From: Rhodobacteraceae bacterium UBA996
Lineage (GTDB): Bacteria; Pseudomonadota; Alphaproteobacteria; Rhodobacterales; Rhodobacteraceae
Assembly: GCA_002291955.1 (NCBI GenBank)
Contig: DBBA01000332.1
Location: 1 to 9,636 of the forward strand
Length of the DNA stretch: 9,636 nt
Direction: 5' to 3'
In this document: in pieces, positions 1-8,693 of the stretch
How positions within the stretch are numbered: the first letter of the stretch is position 1
Layout of the letters: each line of letters opens with the position of its first letter
The notes under the pieces: generated by a model
What the model was told of the DNA's origin: nothing
Database searches by the model: none
The model's input: only the letters and a program-made list of their open reading frames with translations
Made by a program: the position numbers and the translations under genes

Positions 1-1844
1 TCGGTCTGACCTCGGGGCGGCTCGGCCTGTCGCCAGTCCGCATCCTCTACGCGGGCGGCGAGCGCGAGATCGCGGCCGACTGCCTGGCGGTCGCGGGCGG
101 GTGGAACCCGGCCCTGCACCTGACCTGCCACCTGGGGGCCCGGCCTGTGTGGGACGCGCCCCGCGCCTGTTTCCTGCCGGTCGAGGGCGCGGTGCCGGGC
201 ATGGCGGTCGCCGGGGCCGCCACGGGGGTGTTCACGACCGCGGGTGCGCTGGCCCACGGCGTGGCGCGCGGGACCGAGGCGTTGGCAGCACTCGGCCGCG
301 CCCCGGTTCCGGTGGATGTGCCGGTGGCCGAGGACCACCCGTCGGGCCTTGTGCCGCTGTGGGAGGTCACGCCCCCGAAGAAGACCGCCTGGACGCGCGC
401 GTTCCTGGACCTGCAGAACGACGTGACGACCAAGGACATCCGGCAGGCGGCGGCCGAGGGCTACTCGCGCCCCGAGCACATGAAGCGCTACACGACGCAA
501 GGCATGGCGACCGACCAGGGCAAGGCGTCGAACACGCCCGCCATGGCGATCCTGGCGGACGCCACCGGACAGGACATTGCGGCCACCGGCACGACGACCT
601 TCCGCCCGCCCTGGACGCCCGTCACCATCGCCGCGATGGGGGCGGGCGGGGTCGGCCACGGCTTCGCTCCCGAACGCCGCACCACGTCCGACCGGGCGGC
701 CCGTGCCGCGGGGGCGCCGATGATCGAGGCCGGGCTGTGGTACCGCGCCAGCTACTTCCCGCAACCCGGCGAGACGACCTGGCGGCAGTCCTGCGACCGC
801 GAGGTGGTGATGGTGCGGACCGCCGTGGGCGTCTGCGATGTCTCCACGCTGGGCAAGATCGACGTGCAGGGGCCGGATGCAGGCGCGTTCCTGGACTTCG
901 TCTATACCAACACGATGTCCACCCTGGCCGTGGGCCGCGTCCGCTACGGCCTGATGCTGCGCGAGGACGGCTATGTGATGGACGACGGCACCTGCGCGCG
1001 GCTGGGGGCAGGGCATTTCCTGATCACCACGACGACGGCCGCGGCAGGCGCCGTGATGAAGCACCTCGATTTCGTCGCGCAGGCGCTGCGGCCGGACCTT
1101 GATGTGGCGTTCGCGTCGGTCACCGAACACTGGGCGCAGTTTTCGGTCGCGGGACCCCGGGCGCGCGATCTGGTGAACGCGGTGCTGGATGCGCCGGTGG
1201 CGAACGAGAGCTTCCCCTACATGGCTTGCGGGCCGGTCATGGTGTCGGGCGTGGCGGGGCGGCTCTACCGCATCTCCTTCTCGGGCGAACACGCCTACGA
1301 GATCGCCGTGCCCGCGCGCCATGGCGAGGCGCTGTGGCGCCTCTTGGTCGCGCAGGCGGGGGTGCTCGGCGGCGGCCCCTACGGGATGGAGGCGCTGAAC
1401 GTGCTGCGGATCGAGAAGGGCCACATCACCCACGCCGAGATCCACGGGCGCACCACCGCCGATGACGTGGGGCTGGGCCGGATGGTCAGCGCGGCAAAGG
1501 ACTGCATCGGCAGGACGATGGCCGCGCGGCCGGGTTTCACCGAAGCCGGGCGCGAGCAGCTGGTGGGGCTGGTCCCGGCGGGAGCGTCGAAGGAGATCAT
1601 GGCAGGCGCGCATCTGTGGCGCCCGGGCGAGGCGCGGGTGCCCGCGAACGACCAGGGCTATGTGACCTCGGCCGGGTTCTCGCCCACGCTCGGGCACCTG
1701 GTCGCGCTGGCGTTCCTGAAGGACGGCCGCGCGCGTCATGGCGAGACGGTCGTGGCCCTTGATGCGCTGCGCGGGGTGGAAACGCCCGTCCGCGTCGGGC
1801 CGCCCTGCCTGGTGGACTCGGACGGAGGGAGACTGCGTGGCTAG
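1..1844 (+). CDS. soxA: Sarcosine oxidase alpha subunit, 5' end outside window
   Basis: Large subunit of heterotetrameric sarcosine oxidase, which oxidatively demethylates sarcosine to glycine with tetrahydrofolate and O2, giving 5,10-methylene-tetrahydrofolate and H2O2 in the cytoplasm. The first complete codon is at base 3 and the frame is open from the window edge to TAG at 1842-1844, so 613 C-terminal residues are visible. The family is usually about 1000 residues, so the N-terminal FAD/NAD part is mostly missing. Visible residues about 20-50 carry the GWNP...HLTCHLG stretch that ends the dinucleotide-binding part. Residues about 137-175 hold the family signature QNDVTTKDIRQAA...KRYTTQGMATDQGK. 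From about residue 230 to the end lies the GcvT/aminomethyltransferase-like folate domain, with RIEKGHITHAEIHGRTT and DDVGLGRMVS. It is followed by soxG with an 8-base overlap. soxB and soxD, if present, would lie upstream of the window. No frameshift seen. Confidence 0.95.
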   Translation, partial: GLTSGRLGLSPVRILYAGGEREIAADCLAVAGGWNPALHLTCHLGARPVWDAPRACFLPVEGAVPGMAVAGAATGVFTTAGALAHGVARGTEALAALGRAPVPVDVPVAEDHPSGLVPLWEVTPPKKTAWTRAFLDLQNDVTTKDIRQAAAEGYSRPEHMKRYTTQGMATDQGKASNTPAMAILADATGQDIAATGTTTFRPPWTPVTIAAMGAGGVGHGFAPERRTTSDRAARAAGAPMIEAGLWYRASYFPQPGETTWRQSCDREVVMVRTAVGVCDVSTLGKIDVQGPDAGAFLDFVYTNTMSTLAVGRVRYGLMLREDGYVMDDGTCARLGAGHFLITTTTAAAGAVMKHLDFVAQALRPDLDVAFASVTEHWAQFSVAGPRARDLVNAVLDAPVANESFPYMACGPVMVSGVAGRLYRISFSGEHAYEIAVPARHGEALWRLLVAQAGVLGGGPYGMEALNVLRIEKGHITHAEIHGRTTADDVGLGRMVSAAKDCIGRTMAARPGFTEAGREQLVGLVPAGASKEIMAGAHLWRPGEARVPANDQGYVTSAGFSPTLGHLVALAFLKDGRARHGETVVALDALRGVETPVRVGPPCLVDSDGGRLRG

Positions 1845-2400
1845 GCTTCTGCCCCTTCCCCCGGCCGAAGGACTGGGCCTGCCGGTCGAGATCGGCGGCG
1901 TCCGTCTGACCGCGCCCGATCCCGGCCCCCTGACGCTGGTCGCGCCGTTCCGCGGGCAGGACAGCGCGGTGGCCGCGGCGCTGCGGTGCGCGCTCGGGTT
2001 CGACCTGCCCGGTCCGGTCGAGACGCGGACCGGCGCGGGCGCCCGCGCCATCTGGTTCGGCTGGCGGCAGGGGCTGGTCATGGGGGCAGCGCTGGCGCCG
2101 GGTGTCCTCGACGGGATCGCCGCGGTCACCGACCAGTCGGACGGCTGGGCGGCCTTCCGGCTCGACGGTTCCGGCACGGACAGGGTGCTGGCGCGCCTTA
2201 CCCCCCTCGACCTGCGCCCGCATGCCTTCCCGCCCGGGCGAACGGCGCGCACGCTGATCGGCCACATGGCCGCGAGCGTCACCCGGTGGGCCCCGGACAG
2301 CTGCGACATTCTGGTGTTCCGGTCGATGGCGGGCACGGCGGTGCACGACCTGACCACCGCGATGGCGCGGGTCGCCGCCCGGACGGCGACCCGCGGCTGA
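1837..2400 (+). CDS. soxG: Sarcosine oxidase gamma subunit
   Basis: Small gamma subunit of heterotetrameric sarcosine oxidase, a GcvT-like fold protein that packs in the alpha-beta-gamma-delta complex. The chosen start is GTG at 1837, inside the last codons of soxA: GGAGGG at 1824-1829 lies 7 bases upstream and the protein then starts (V)ARLLPLPPAEGLG. This gives 187 residues, normal for the family (about 180-210). The frame runs upstream of 1837 through soxA, but an earlier start would have no comparable ribosome-binding site and would lengthen the overlap. The visible family-like C-terminal stretch is LIGHMAASVTRWAPDSCDILVFRSMAGTAVHDL (bases 2260-2355, quoted here only as a landmark beginning LIGHMAAS and ending AVHDL). 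The 8-base overlap with soxA indicates translational coupling, and it appears to be the last gene of the sox operon. Assignment rests on position plus sequence character. Confidence 0.9.
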   Translation: MARLLPLPPAEGLGLPVEIGGVRLTAPDPGPLTLVAPFRGQDSAVAAALRCALGFDLPGPVETRTGAGARAIWFGWRQGLVMGAALAPGVLDGIAAVTDQSDGWAAFRLDGSGTDRVLARLTPLDLRPHAFPPGRTARTLIGHMAASVTRWAPDSCDILVFRSMAGTAVHDLTTAMARVAARTATRG

Positions 2401-2411
2401 CGCCGCGGGTC
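2388..2411 (+). terminator. Hairpin across the soxG stop codon
   Basis: A perfect 9-base stem (2388-2396 pairing with 2403-2411) encloses a 6-base loop that contains the soxG TGA. A second hairpin follows at once (7-base stem 2419-2425 with 2430-2436, loop CAGG). Neither is followed by a T-run, so if they end or stabilise the sox transcript it would be as a 3'-end stem or with Rho, not as a classical intrinsic terminator. Function is inferred. Confidence 0.35.
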
Positions 2412-2476
2412 AGATGGCCGCGGGCCAGGGCCCGCGACACCCTTCCTGTCGGCTCCGCCCTGCGGGCTCCGCCTCC

Positions 2477-2493
2477 GCCCAAGGTATTTGGGC
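2477..2493 (+). repeat. Small hairpin GCCCAA-loop-TTGGGC, possible Rhodobacterales intergenic repeat
   Basis: GCCCAA (2477-2482) and TTGGGC (2488-2493) form a 6-base stem around GGTAT, followed by AAGGGTGAAGG. Short AT-richer elements of the form AGGTATTTGG...GTGAAG recur between genes in Rhodobacterales genomes as I remember them. Only one copy is in this window, so the repeat nature cannot be shown here. Confidence 0.35.
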
Positions 2494-2587
2494 AAGGGTG
2501 AAGGGATCATGCGCTTCATCCTGTCCCATGCATCCCCGCCGGAGGCCGCCCGAGGCGGCGCATGGGCGCCGCCGAGAGGAAAGGTGT

Positions 2588-2613
2588 CGCGCGGCCCGGC
2601 CCCGGGCCGCGCG
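2588..2613 (+). other. Strong GC-rich inverted repeat upstream of dnaG
   Basis: An 11-base perfect stem CGCGCGGCCCG (2588-2598) pairs with 2603-2613 around a 4-base loop GCCC. It lies just upstream of the candidate dnaG promoter and is not followed by T residues. It could insulate dnaG from sox read-through; that role is inferred. Confidence 0.4.
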
Positions 2614-2628
2614 TCCGCGTGCAGGCGG

Positions 2629-2657
2629 TAGACGGGACCGCGCGCGCGGGCGATACT
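2629..2657 (+). promoter_or_regulatory. Candidate sigma-70 promoter of dnaG
   Basis: TAGACG (2629-2634; 4 of 6 matches to TTGACA) and GATACT (2652-2657; 4 of 6 to TATAAT) are separated by exactly 17 bases. Transcription would be expected to start about 7-8 bases after the -10 box, at 2664-2665, which is the A of the preferred dnaG ATG. No Shine-Dalgarno sequence precedes that ATG, which fits a leaderless message. In such GC-rich DNA the boxes stand out, but only mapping of the transcript start would prove the promoter. Confidence 0.4.
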
Positions 2658-2664
2658 CGTGCCC

Positions 2665-4632
2665 ATGAATCTCCCCCCTGGCTTTGTCGACGAGTTGCGC
2701 GCGCGCCTGACGCTGTCCAGCGTCGTGGGCCGCAAGGTCACCTGGGACCGCAAGAAATCCAACGCGGCCAAGGGCGACTGGTGGGCGCCCTGTCCGTTTC
2801 ACCAGGAAAAGACGGCGAGCTTCCATGCCGACGACCGCAAGGGGTTCTATTACTGCTTCGGGTGCCAGGCGAAGGGCGATGTCATCGGCTTTGTCCGCGA
2901 GACCGAGAACCTGTCCTTCCTCGAGGCCGTGGAACGGCTGGCGCGCGAGGCCGGGATGGCCACGCCTGCGCCCGACCCGCAGGCCGCGGCGCGCGCCGAC
3001 CGGGCATCGCAGCTTGTCGCGGTCATGGAACAGGCCGTGCGCCACTATCGCATGCTCCTGCGGTCGGGCGCGGGGGGGGCGGCGCGCGACTACCTGGCCG
3101 GGCGGGGCCTGACGGGCGATGCGCTCGACCGCTGGGAGATCGGCTTTGCCCCGGACGGGGGACAGGCGCTGTGGTCGCACCTGACGGGCGCGGGCGTGGC
3201 CCCCGACCTGATCATCGAGGCGGGCCTCGCCCTGCCCGCCGAGGGCGGCAAGCCACCGTGGGACCGGTTCCGCGACCGCATCCTGTTCCCGATCCGCGAC
3301 GGGCGCGGCCGCGCCATCGCCTTCGGTGGCCGCGCCATGCAGAAGGACGCGCGCGCCAAGTACCTGAACTCGCCCGAGACGCCGCTCTTCGACAAGGGAT
3401 CGACGCTGTACAACCTGGGGCCTGCGCGCGAGGCGGCGGCCAAGGGTGCACCGGTGATCCTGGCCGAGGGCTACATGGACGTGATCGCCCTGGCCGAGGC
3501 CGGGTTCCCGGGCGCCGTCGCGCCCCTCGGCACTGCCGTGACCGACCGCCAGCTCGACCTGTTGTGGCGCCTCGCGCCCGACCCCGTCGTGTCGCTTGAC
3601 GGCGATGCGGCAGGCCAGCGCGCCGCAGGCCGGGTCATCGACCTGGCCCTGCCGCGCCTTTCCCCCAGCCGCACGCTGCGCTTTGCCGTGCTGCCCGGTG
3701 GCCTCGACCCCGACGACCTGATCCGCGCGCAAGGGCCTGCCGCGATGCAGACGGTGCTCGACGCCGCCCGGCCGCTGGTCGATGTGCTGTGGCAGCGGCG
3801 CACCGACAGCGTCGACACCGCCACGCCCGAGGCGCGTGCAGCGCTGGACACCGCCCTGCGCGCCGATGTCGCCCGCATCGCCGATGCCGGGCTGCGGACG
3901 CAGTACGAGCGCGAGATGCGCGACCGGCTGTGGGCGCTGTTCCGCCCGGCCCAGGGCACCGGTGCCCGGTCGCGGGCGACCGCACGGCGGGGGCAGCAGG
4001 CCCCGGCCGCGACGACCCCGCTTGCATCCACCCGGGTCTCGCTGCTGGCGGCCGATGCCGACGCCGACCATGTGCGCGAGGCGGTGATCCTTGCGGCGCT
4101 GGTGGCCCATCCCGACCTGCTGGCCGATCACCTGTCGGACCTGGAACGGACCGACTTCACCGGGCCGGGCCACGCGGCGATCGCCGCCGCGCTGTTGCGC
4201 CATGCGGCGCTGGACGACCACGCCCGCGCGGGGGCCATGGCGCTGGACCTCGGGCAGGGAAGACTCGACGGCCTTGCGGCCCTGCCGCATGTCCGTCTGG
4301 CGCGCGGTGCCCGGGCGGGCGACCCGCCCGAGGACGCTCGCGCCTGTCTGGCCGAGGCGTTCGCCCGGCTGCACGCGACCCGCGGCGCGCGGGCCGAGGT
4401 GGCCGAGGCGGAAGCCGACATCGCGGCAGCGGCCGACGAGGTGCTGACGCGGCGCCTGGCCCAGGCGGCACAGCGCCGGACCGCGGCCGACCGCGGCGCG
4501 GGCGAGGACAGCGTGGAGACGGTGCGGGCCGAGAACGGGGTGGACCTGCCGCGGCACGAGAAGGACGCGATGGACCGGCTGACGGCCGAACTTCTGGGGC
4601 GCGCGCTGCCGCCGCCGCGGCGCCCGGGCTAG
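2665..4632 (+). CDS. dnaG: DNA primase DnaG
   Basis: Makes the RNA primers for chromosome replication at the fork, together with the DnaB helicase. Start ATG 2665 gives [11 protein letters not shown], the usual alphaproteobacterial beginning; an in-frame GTG at 2659 would add two residues. Length is 655 residues, normal for alphaproteobacteria (E. coli 581). Domains in order: CHC2 zinc finger with C43, H46, C64 and C67 (CPFH...CFGC); the RNA-polymerase-like core with AFGGRAM and [14 protein letters not shown] at about 220-245; the TOPRIM metal site with E268 in EGYMDV and D312/D314 in [10 protein letters not shown], almost exactly the E. coli spacing (E265, D309, D311); a linker rich in Ala and Arg at about 430-450; and a C-terminal DnaB-binding helical domain from about 460 on. 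No ribosome-binding site is evident. The rpoD gene follows after 206 bases, as in the widespread dnaG-rpoD cluster. No rpsU precedes it. Confidence 0.97.
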   Translation: MNLPPGFVDELRARLTLSSVVGRKVTWDRKKSNAAKGDWWAPCPFHQEKTASFHADDRKGFYYCFGCQAKGDVIGFVRETENLSFLEAVERLAREAGMATPAPDPQAAARADRASQLVAVMEQAVRHYRMLLRSGAGGAARDYLAGRGLTGDALDRWEIGFAPDGGQALWSHLTGAGVAPDLIIEAGLALPAEGGKPPWDRFRDRILFPIRDGRGRAIAFGGRAMQKDARAKYLNSPETPLFDKGSTLYNLGPAREAAAKGAPVILAEGYMDVIALAEAGFPGAVAPLGTAVTDRQLDLLWRLAPDPVVSLDGDAAGQRAAGRVIDLALPRLSPSRTLRFAVLPGGLDPDDLIRAQGPAAMQTVLDAARPLVDVLWQRRTDSVDTATPEARAALDTALRADVARIADAGLRTQYEREMRDRLWALFRPAQGTGARSRATARRGQQAPAATTPLASTRVSLLAADADADHVREAVILAALVAHPDLLADHLSDLERTDFTGPGHAAIAAALLRHAALDDHARAGAMALDLGQGRLDGLAALPHVRLARGARAGDPPEDARACLAEAFARLHATRGARAEVAEAEADIAAAADEVLTRRLAQAAQRRTAADRGAGEDSVETVRAENGVDLPRHEKDAMDRLTAELLGRALPPPRRPG

Positions 4633-4657
4633 GCCACGGGGCGTTGCGGCGTGCAGA

Positions 4658-4678
4658 GCGGGCGCGCGTTGCGCCCGC
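4658..4678 (+). terminator. Hairpin after dnaG
   Basis: GCGGGCGC (4658-4665) pairs perfectly with GCGCCCGC (4671-4678) around a GCGTT loop, 25 bases after the dnaG stop. A second stem-loop, GGGGTT-GTGC-AACCCC, lies at 4687-4702. No T-run follows either, so termination or attenuation between dnaG and rpoD is only possible, not shown. The rest of the 4633-4838 gap holds no gene; I see no convincing promoter boxes, although rpoD often has its own promoter. Confidence 0.35.
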
Positions 4679-4838
4679 GGCGCCCCGGGGTTGTGCAACC
4701 CCACCCCCCGGACCCATATGCAGACGCGGGCAAGGGCTGTGCGAATCGGTGAGTCGCGCTAAGTCCCTGTCAGCGCCCGGCCGCGAATCACGCGCGGCCC
4801 CTCGACCCCGCGTGCTGTCACCGCCGAAGGAGCCCCGT

Positions 4839-6824
<1,986 letters not shown>

Positions 6825-6832
6825 GGGCGCCG

Positions 6833-7111
6833 ATGTCGCTCTGGTCCCGACTTTTCGGTGGCGGTGGTGGCGCGGCGAAGCCGGGGCACGCGACCGAGAC
6901 CTACAAGGGCTTCACGATCACCCCCGACCCGATGCGGGAAGGACCGCGGTTCCGGATCCGGGGGCATGTGTCCAAGGAGGTGGGGGGCGAGGTGCGGACC
7001 CAGACCTTCATCCGGGCCGATACGCTGGAATCCGAGGACGCGGCGGTGGCGGCCACGCTGGGCAAGGCCCGGCAACTGATCGACGAGCAGGGCGACCGGC
7101 TGTTCGGGTGA
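6833..7111 (+). CDS. HlyU-family small protein
   Basis: A 92-residue protein starting [18 protein letters not shown] and carrying [34 protein letters not shown] and a [14 protein letters not shown] end. These are the marks of the small family labelled HlyU in domain databases, found across alpha- and gammaproteobacteria. The label comes from a haemolysin-gene activator name, but these proteins have no obvious DNA-binding motif and their molecular job is not well established. ATG 6833 lies 8 bases after the rpoD stop, with AGGGG (6823-6827) as a likely ribosome-binding site running into the rpoD stop codon, so it is probably co-transcribed and coupled with rpoD. A weak stem (CCCCCA 7117-7122 with TGGGGG 7132-7137) follows the stop codon. 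No membrane segment or signal peptide is seen. Confidence 0.85.
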   Translation: MSLWSRLFGGGGGAAKPGHATETYKGFTITPDPMREGPRFRIRGHVSKEVGGEVRTQTFIRADTLESEDAAVAATLGKARQLIDEQGDRLFG

Positions 7112-7173
7112 GGCGCCCCCCAGCACGCCCGTGGGGGACACCAGAAGCCCCCCGTTGGCCCCGGACCCTGGTA

Positions 7174-7230
7174 TGTGCACATGTGCACAAACGTACAAAT
7201 TATTGATATCGTTTGAGATTATGTGTGCAC
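7174..7230. other. AT-rich block with a 16-base palindrome and a third TGTGCAC
   Basis: TGTGCACATGTGCACA (7174-7189) is a perfect palindrome containing two GTGCAC copies 8 bases apart; TGTGCAC recurs at 7224-7230. Between them lies the AT-rich stretch ACAAATTATTGATATCG. The block marks the start of the lower-GC island on its left side. It might be an operator, an integration scar or part of a lost replicon or phage. No tRNA or integrase gene is next to it, so no attachment site can be claimed. Confidence 0.4.
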
Positions 7231-7291
7231 GGTAGGGTTTGGTTTACTTTCGTGACCGAAACCTTCGCCCCCCGTGCGTTGCGGCGTGCAT

Positions 7292-7314
7292 TGCGTCTCG
7301 TCCCCTGAGACGCA
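7292..7314. terminator. Hairpin downstream of the methyltransferase remnant
   Basis: TGCGTCTC (7292-7299) pairs perfectly with GAGACGCA (7307-7314) around a 7-base loop. It lies 3' of the minus-strand island genes and also 3' of the rpoD operon, so it could serve as a terminator stem in either direction. No T-run follows on either strand, which makes this weak. Confidence 0.3.
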
Positions 7315-7360
7315 CCCCATTCGCGGCAACCCGTGGCTGCCAGACCCTCGCCCGTCTCGA

Positions 7361-7645
7361 CTATAATGCCTTGCGCGGGCGGAGCGTTGCGACCTCAGAC
7401 TGCGAATGGTTTGCGTAGGTGTCCCATGTTGGCGTGTAGTCGTCGGCCTGATTGCCCCAAACTGTCCAGCCGAGGCGGGGACCGCGCGCGAACATCTCCA
7501 GTCGCGGGCCGTTGCTGCACCCTTCGATCAGCGCATACTGCTCATCGGGTTTGCGGCTGTGCTCGCGCTTCTGGGTGGAGATGATGTTCTCCTGCGTCCG
7601 CCCGAGTTGCAGGGTGTTGGCGTTCTTGCCGCGCACGCCTACTTC
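7361..7645 (-). pseudogene. 3' remnant of an MT-A70 family adenine methyltransferase gene
   Basis: Reading the minus strand from about 7645 to TAG at 7363-7361 gives EVGVRGKNANTLQLGR, then KREHSRKPDEQYALIEGC, LEMFARGPRLGWTVWGNQADD and YTPTWDTYANHSQ. These are the C-terminal marks of MT-A70-type N6-adenine methyltransferases of phages and bacteria (REHSRKPDE, LE-FARG-R-GW--WGNQ). The catalytic DPPW motif and SAM-binding part, which should lie upstream, are absent: the frame upstream of 7645 is the other frame of the DpnI-like gene and reaches TGA at 7696-7694. The recognisable homology begins within about three codons of the endonuclease stop codon. A GTG at 7636 could start about 91 residues, but it would lack the active site and no ribosome-binding site is evident. 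The 5' half is not found to the right of the island either, so it was replaced or deleted, not merely split by insertion. Confidence 0.8.
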
Positions 7646-8409
7646 TAGCGCAGGCGGTAACGGCCATTTCCCAAGAACTCGAGGAAGCCACCATCACGGA
7701 GAACCTGTAGCTGTTGTCGTATCTTTGGACGAACGTTGTTGTTCCGCGGATAGACCGCCGCAAGCTCTTGTTCGAAGCAATAAACATCCGCGAGTGAGAA
7801 ATCGGATTGACCCATGTTTTGCAGGCATCGCATGACTTCGAGAAGCCAGCCGCGCGCATCGCCGCGCTTCTCTTGGATGAAGCGCAAGCGGTTCCATTCT
7901 TCAAGGACATGACTTCTGTTGCGGACAATGCCGCTTTGGATAACTGCAATCTGGCCTGATGCAGGAATCCGGTCCAGCAAGATGTTGGAACCCACCCATC
8001 CCGCGCGCCTAGCTGTCAGGCTCAGGGGCGCGCGTCGCTCGATCGCCTGTGGAACGAAGAAATAGCGCGGGACAACCTTGAGATTCTCGACCGTTCGCCG
8101 CTTCCGATTGTACTGTAGCAGAATGAGATTTGGGGATGTATCCGACCTAAGTCGATTAATCTTTGTCTCGTAGGCTCCATCCATCACTTTTCGGCCAAAC
8201 GCTCTGCTCTGGCTCTTCAATTCGTATTGGTCGCCACACTCAGTGCAGTACAGATCGGCGACGGGCTTGTTTGCCGTATATCGGTTCAGCCGTGGACAAC
8301 CGCAATTGAGGCAGAACATGTTTGTTCCCGCCCAGTCTTCAGTTTCGACCCGTGCGGTCTGGCTCGCGCTTTCGAAGGGCGTCGCTGCTTCACTGAATCC
8401 GATCCTCAT
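7645..8409 (-). CDS. DpnI-like methyl-directed restriction endonuclease (Dam-replacing family)
   Basis: Predicted type IIM enzyme that cuts DNA carrying N6-methyladenine, by analogy with DpnI at Gm6ATC. It has 254 residues, the same as DpnI as I recall it, and aligns end to end almost without gaps. It shares TEDW near residue 23; zinc site C33, C36, C55, C58; PD-(D/E)XK active site with D52 (PVADLYC), E63 and K65 (YELKS), matching DpnI D53, E64, K66; DGAY at 77-80; TARRAGW with W138, the DpnI methyl-adenine-contact Trp; RGWLLEVM; and a C-terminal winged helix with KIRQQLQVLRDGG and the end GNGRYRLR. All key residues are present, so it is probably active. Start ATG 8409 overlaps the stop of the upstream zinc-ribbon gene (ATGA), so the two are translationally coupled. 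Base composition is much lower in GC than the flanks, indicating transfer. GATC sites are common in the window, so the host presumably does not methylate them. Confidence 0.95.
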   Translation of the reverse strand: MRIGFSEAATPFESASQTARVETEDWAGTNMFCLNCGCPRLNRYTANKPVADLYCTECGDQYELKSQSRAFGRKVMDGAYETKINRLRSDTSPNLILLQYNRKRRTVENLKVVPRYFFVPQAIERRAPLSLTARRAGWVGSNILLDRIPASGQIAVIQSGIVRNRSHVLEEWNRLRFIQEKRGDARGWLLEVMRCLQNMGQSDFSLADVYCFEQELAAVYPRNNNVRPKIRQQLQVLRDGGFLEFLGNGRYRLR

Positions 8410-8693
8410 CGAGGGACGGTGCGCGCTATGAATGTGAGATCGCCGGTAGAATCAGGAACGAGCCTGCCCATAACCTCATAGAGAGGTTTGTCGTCGGCTT
8501 CCTTGGATGATTGTAGGACCGTCCACGAACCATCTGCAAGTGGCTCGATGGTCACCGTTCTATCCTCGACGGAAACGGGTGAGATATCCCGCGCCTCACA
8601 TGCGGGACACTCGTCATCACAACTGCAAGACCAGTCGCTGTCCCATGTCTCGCCGCAATACGGGCAGACGTAAACGTTATTGTACCATGCCAC
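8406..8693 (-). CDS. Small zinc-ribbon protein coupled to the DpnI-like endonuclease
   Basis: A 95-residue protein with an N-terminal zinc ribbon (C10-x2-C13 and C29-x2-C32, with further cysteines C23 and C25, in CPYCGETW...CDDECPACEARDISP) and a C-terminal beta-rich part of about 55 residues. The pattern W-x2-D-W...CDDECPxC...SP resembles widespread small zinc-ribbon proteins of unknown function. The start is GTG 8693; a stop (TAG, 8702-8700) lies three codons upstream and no in-frame ATG occurs near it. The ribosome-binding site is weak. Its TGA overlaps the endonuclease ATG by four bases, so both form one operon. It does not resemble the pneumococcal DpnD partner as far as I recall. It might control, guard or help the nuclease, but nothing in the sequence decides this. 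Composition matches the low-GC island. Confidence 0.75.
   Translation of the reverse strand: MAWYNNVYVCPYCGETWDSDWSCSCDDECPACEARDISPVSVEDRTVTIEPLADGSWTVLQSSKEADDKPLYEVMGRLVPDSTGDLTFIARTVPR

Noticed and set aside
2410..4704. 764-codon open frame on the minus strand opposite dnaG
   Set aside because: Composition is that of a GC-driven antisense shadow and dnaG on the other strand is unmistakable.
3789..4838. Open plus-strand frame running into rpoD from inside dnaG
   Set aside because: It is Arg/Gly/Pro-rich, typical of the wrong frame of high-GC coding DNA, and lies over conserved dnaG sequence; rpoD has its own good start at 4839 with AAGGAG.
7362..7367. Perfect TATAAT on the plus strand
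   Set aside because: No -35 box at the right distance and no plus-strand gene follows; it lies at the end of the methyltransferase remnant.
7406..7835. Plus-strand open frames (7406-7648, 7452-7835) in the island
   Set aside because: They are the antisense of the methyltransferase remnant and of the DpnI-like gene, which have recognisable protein motifs.
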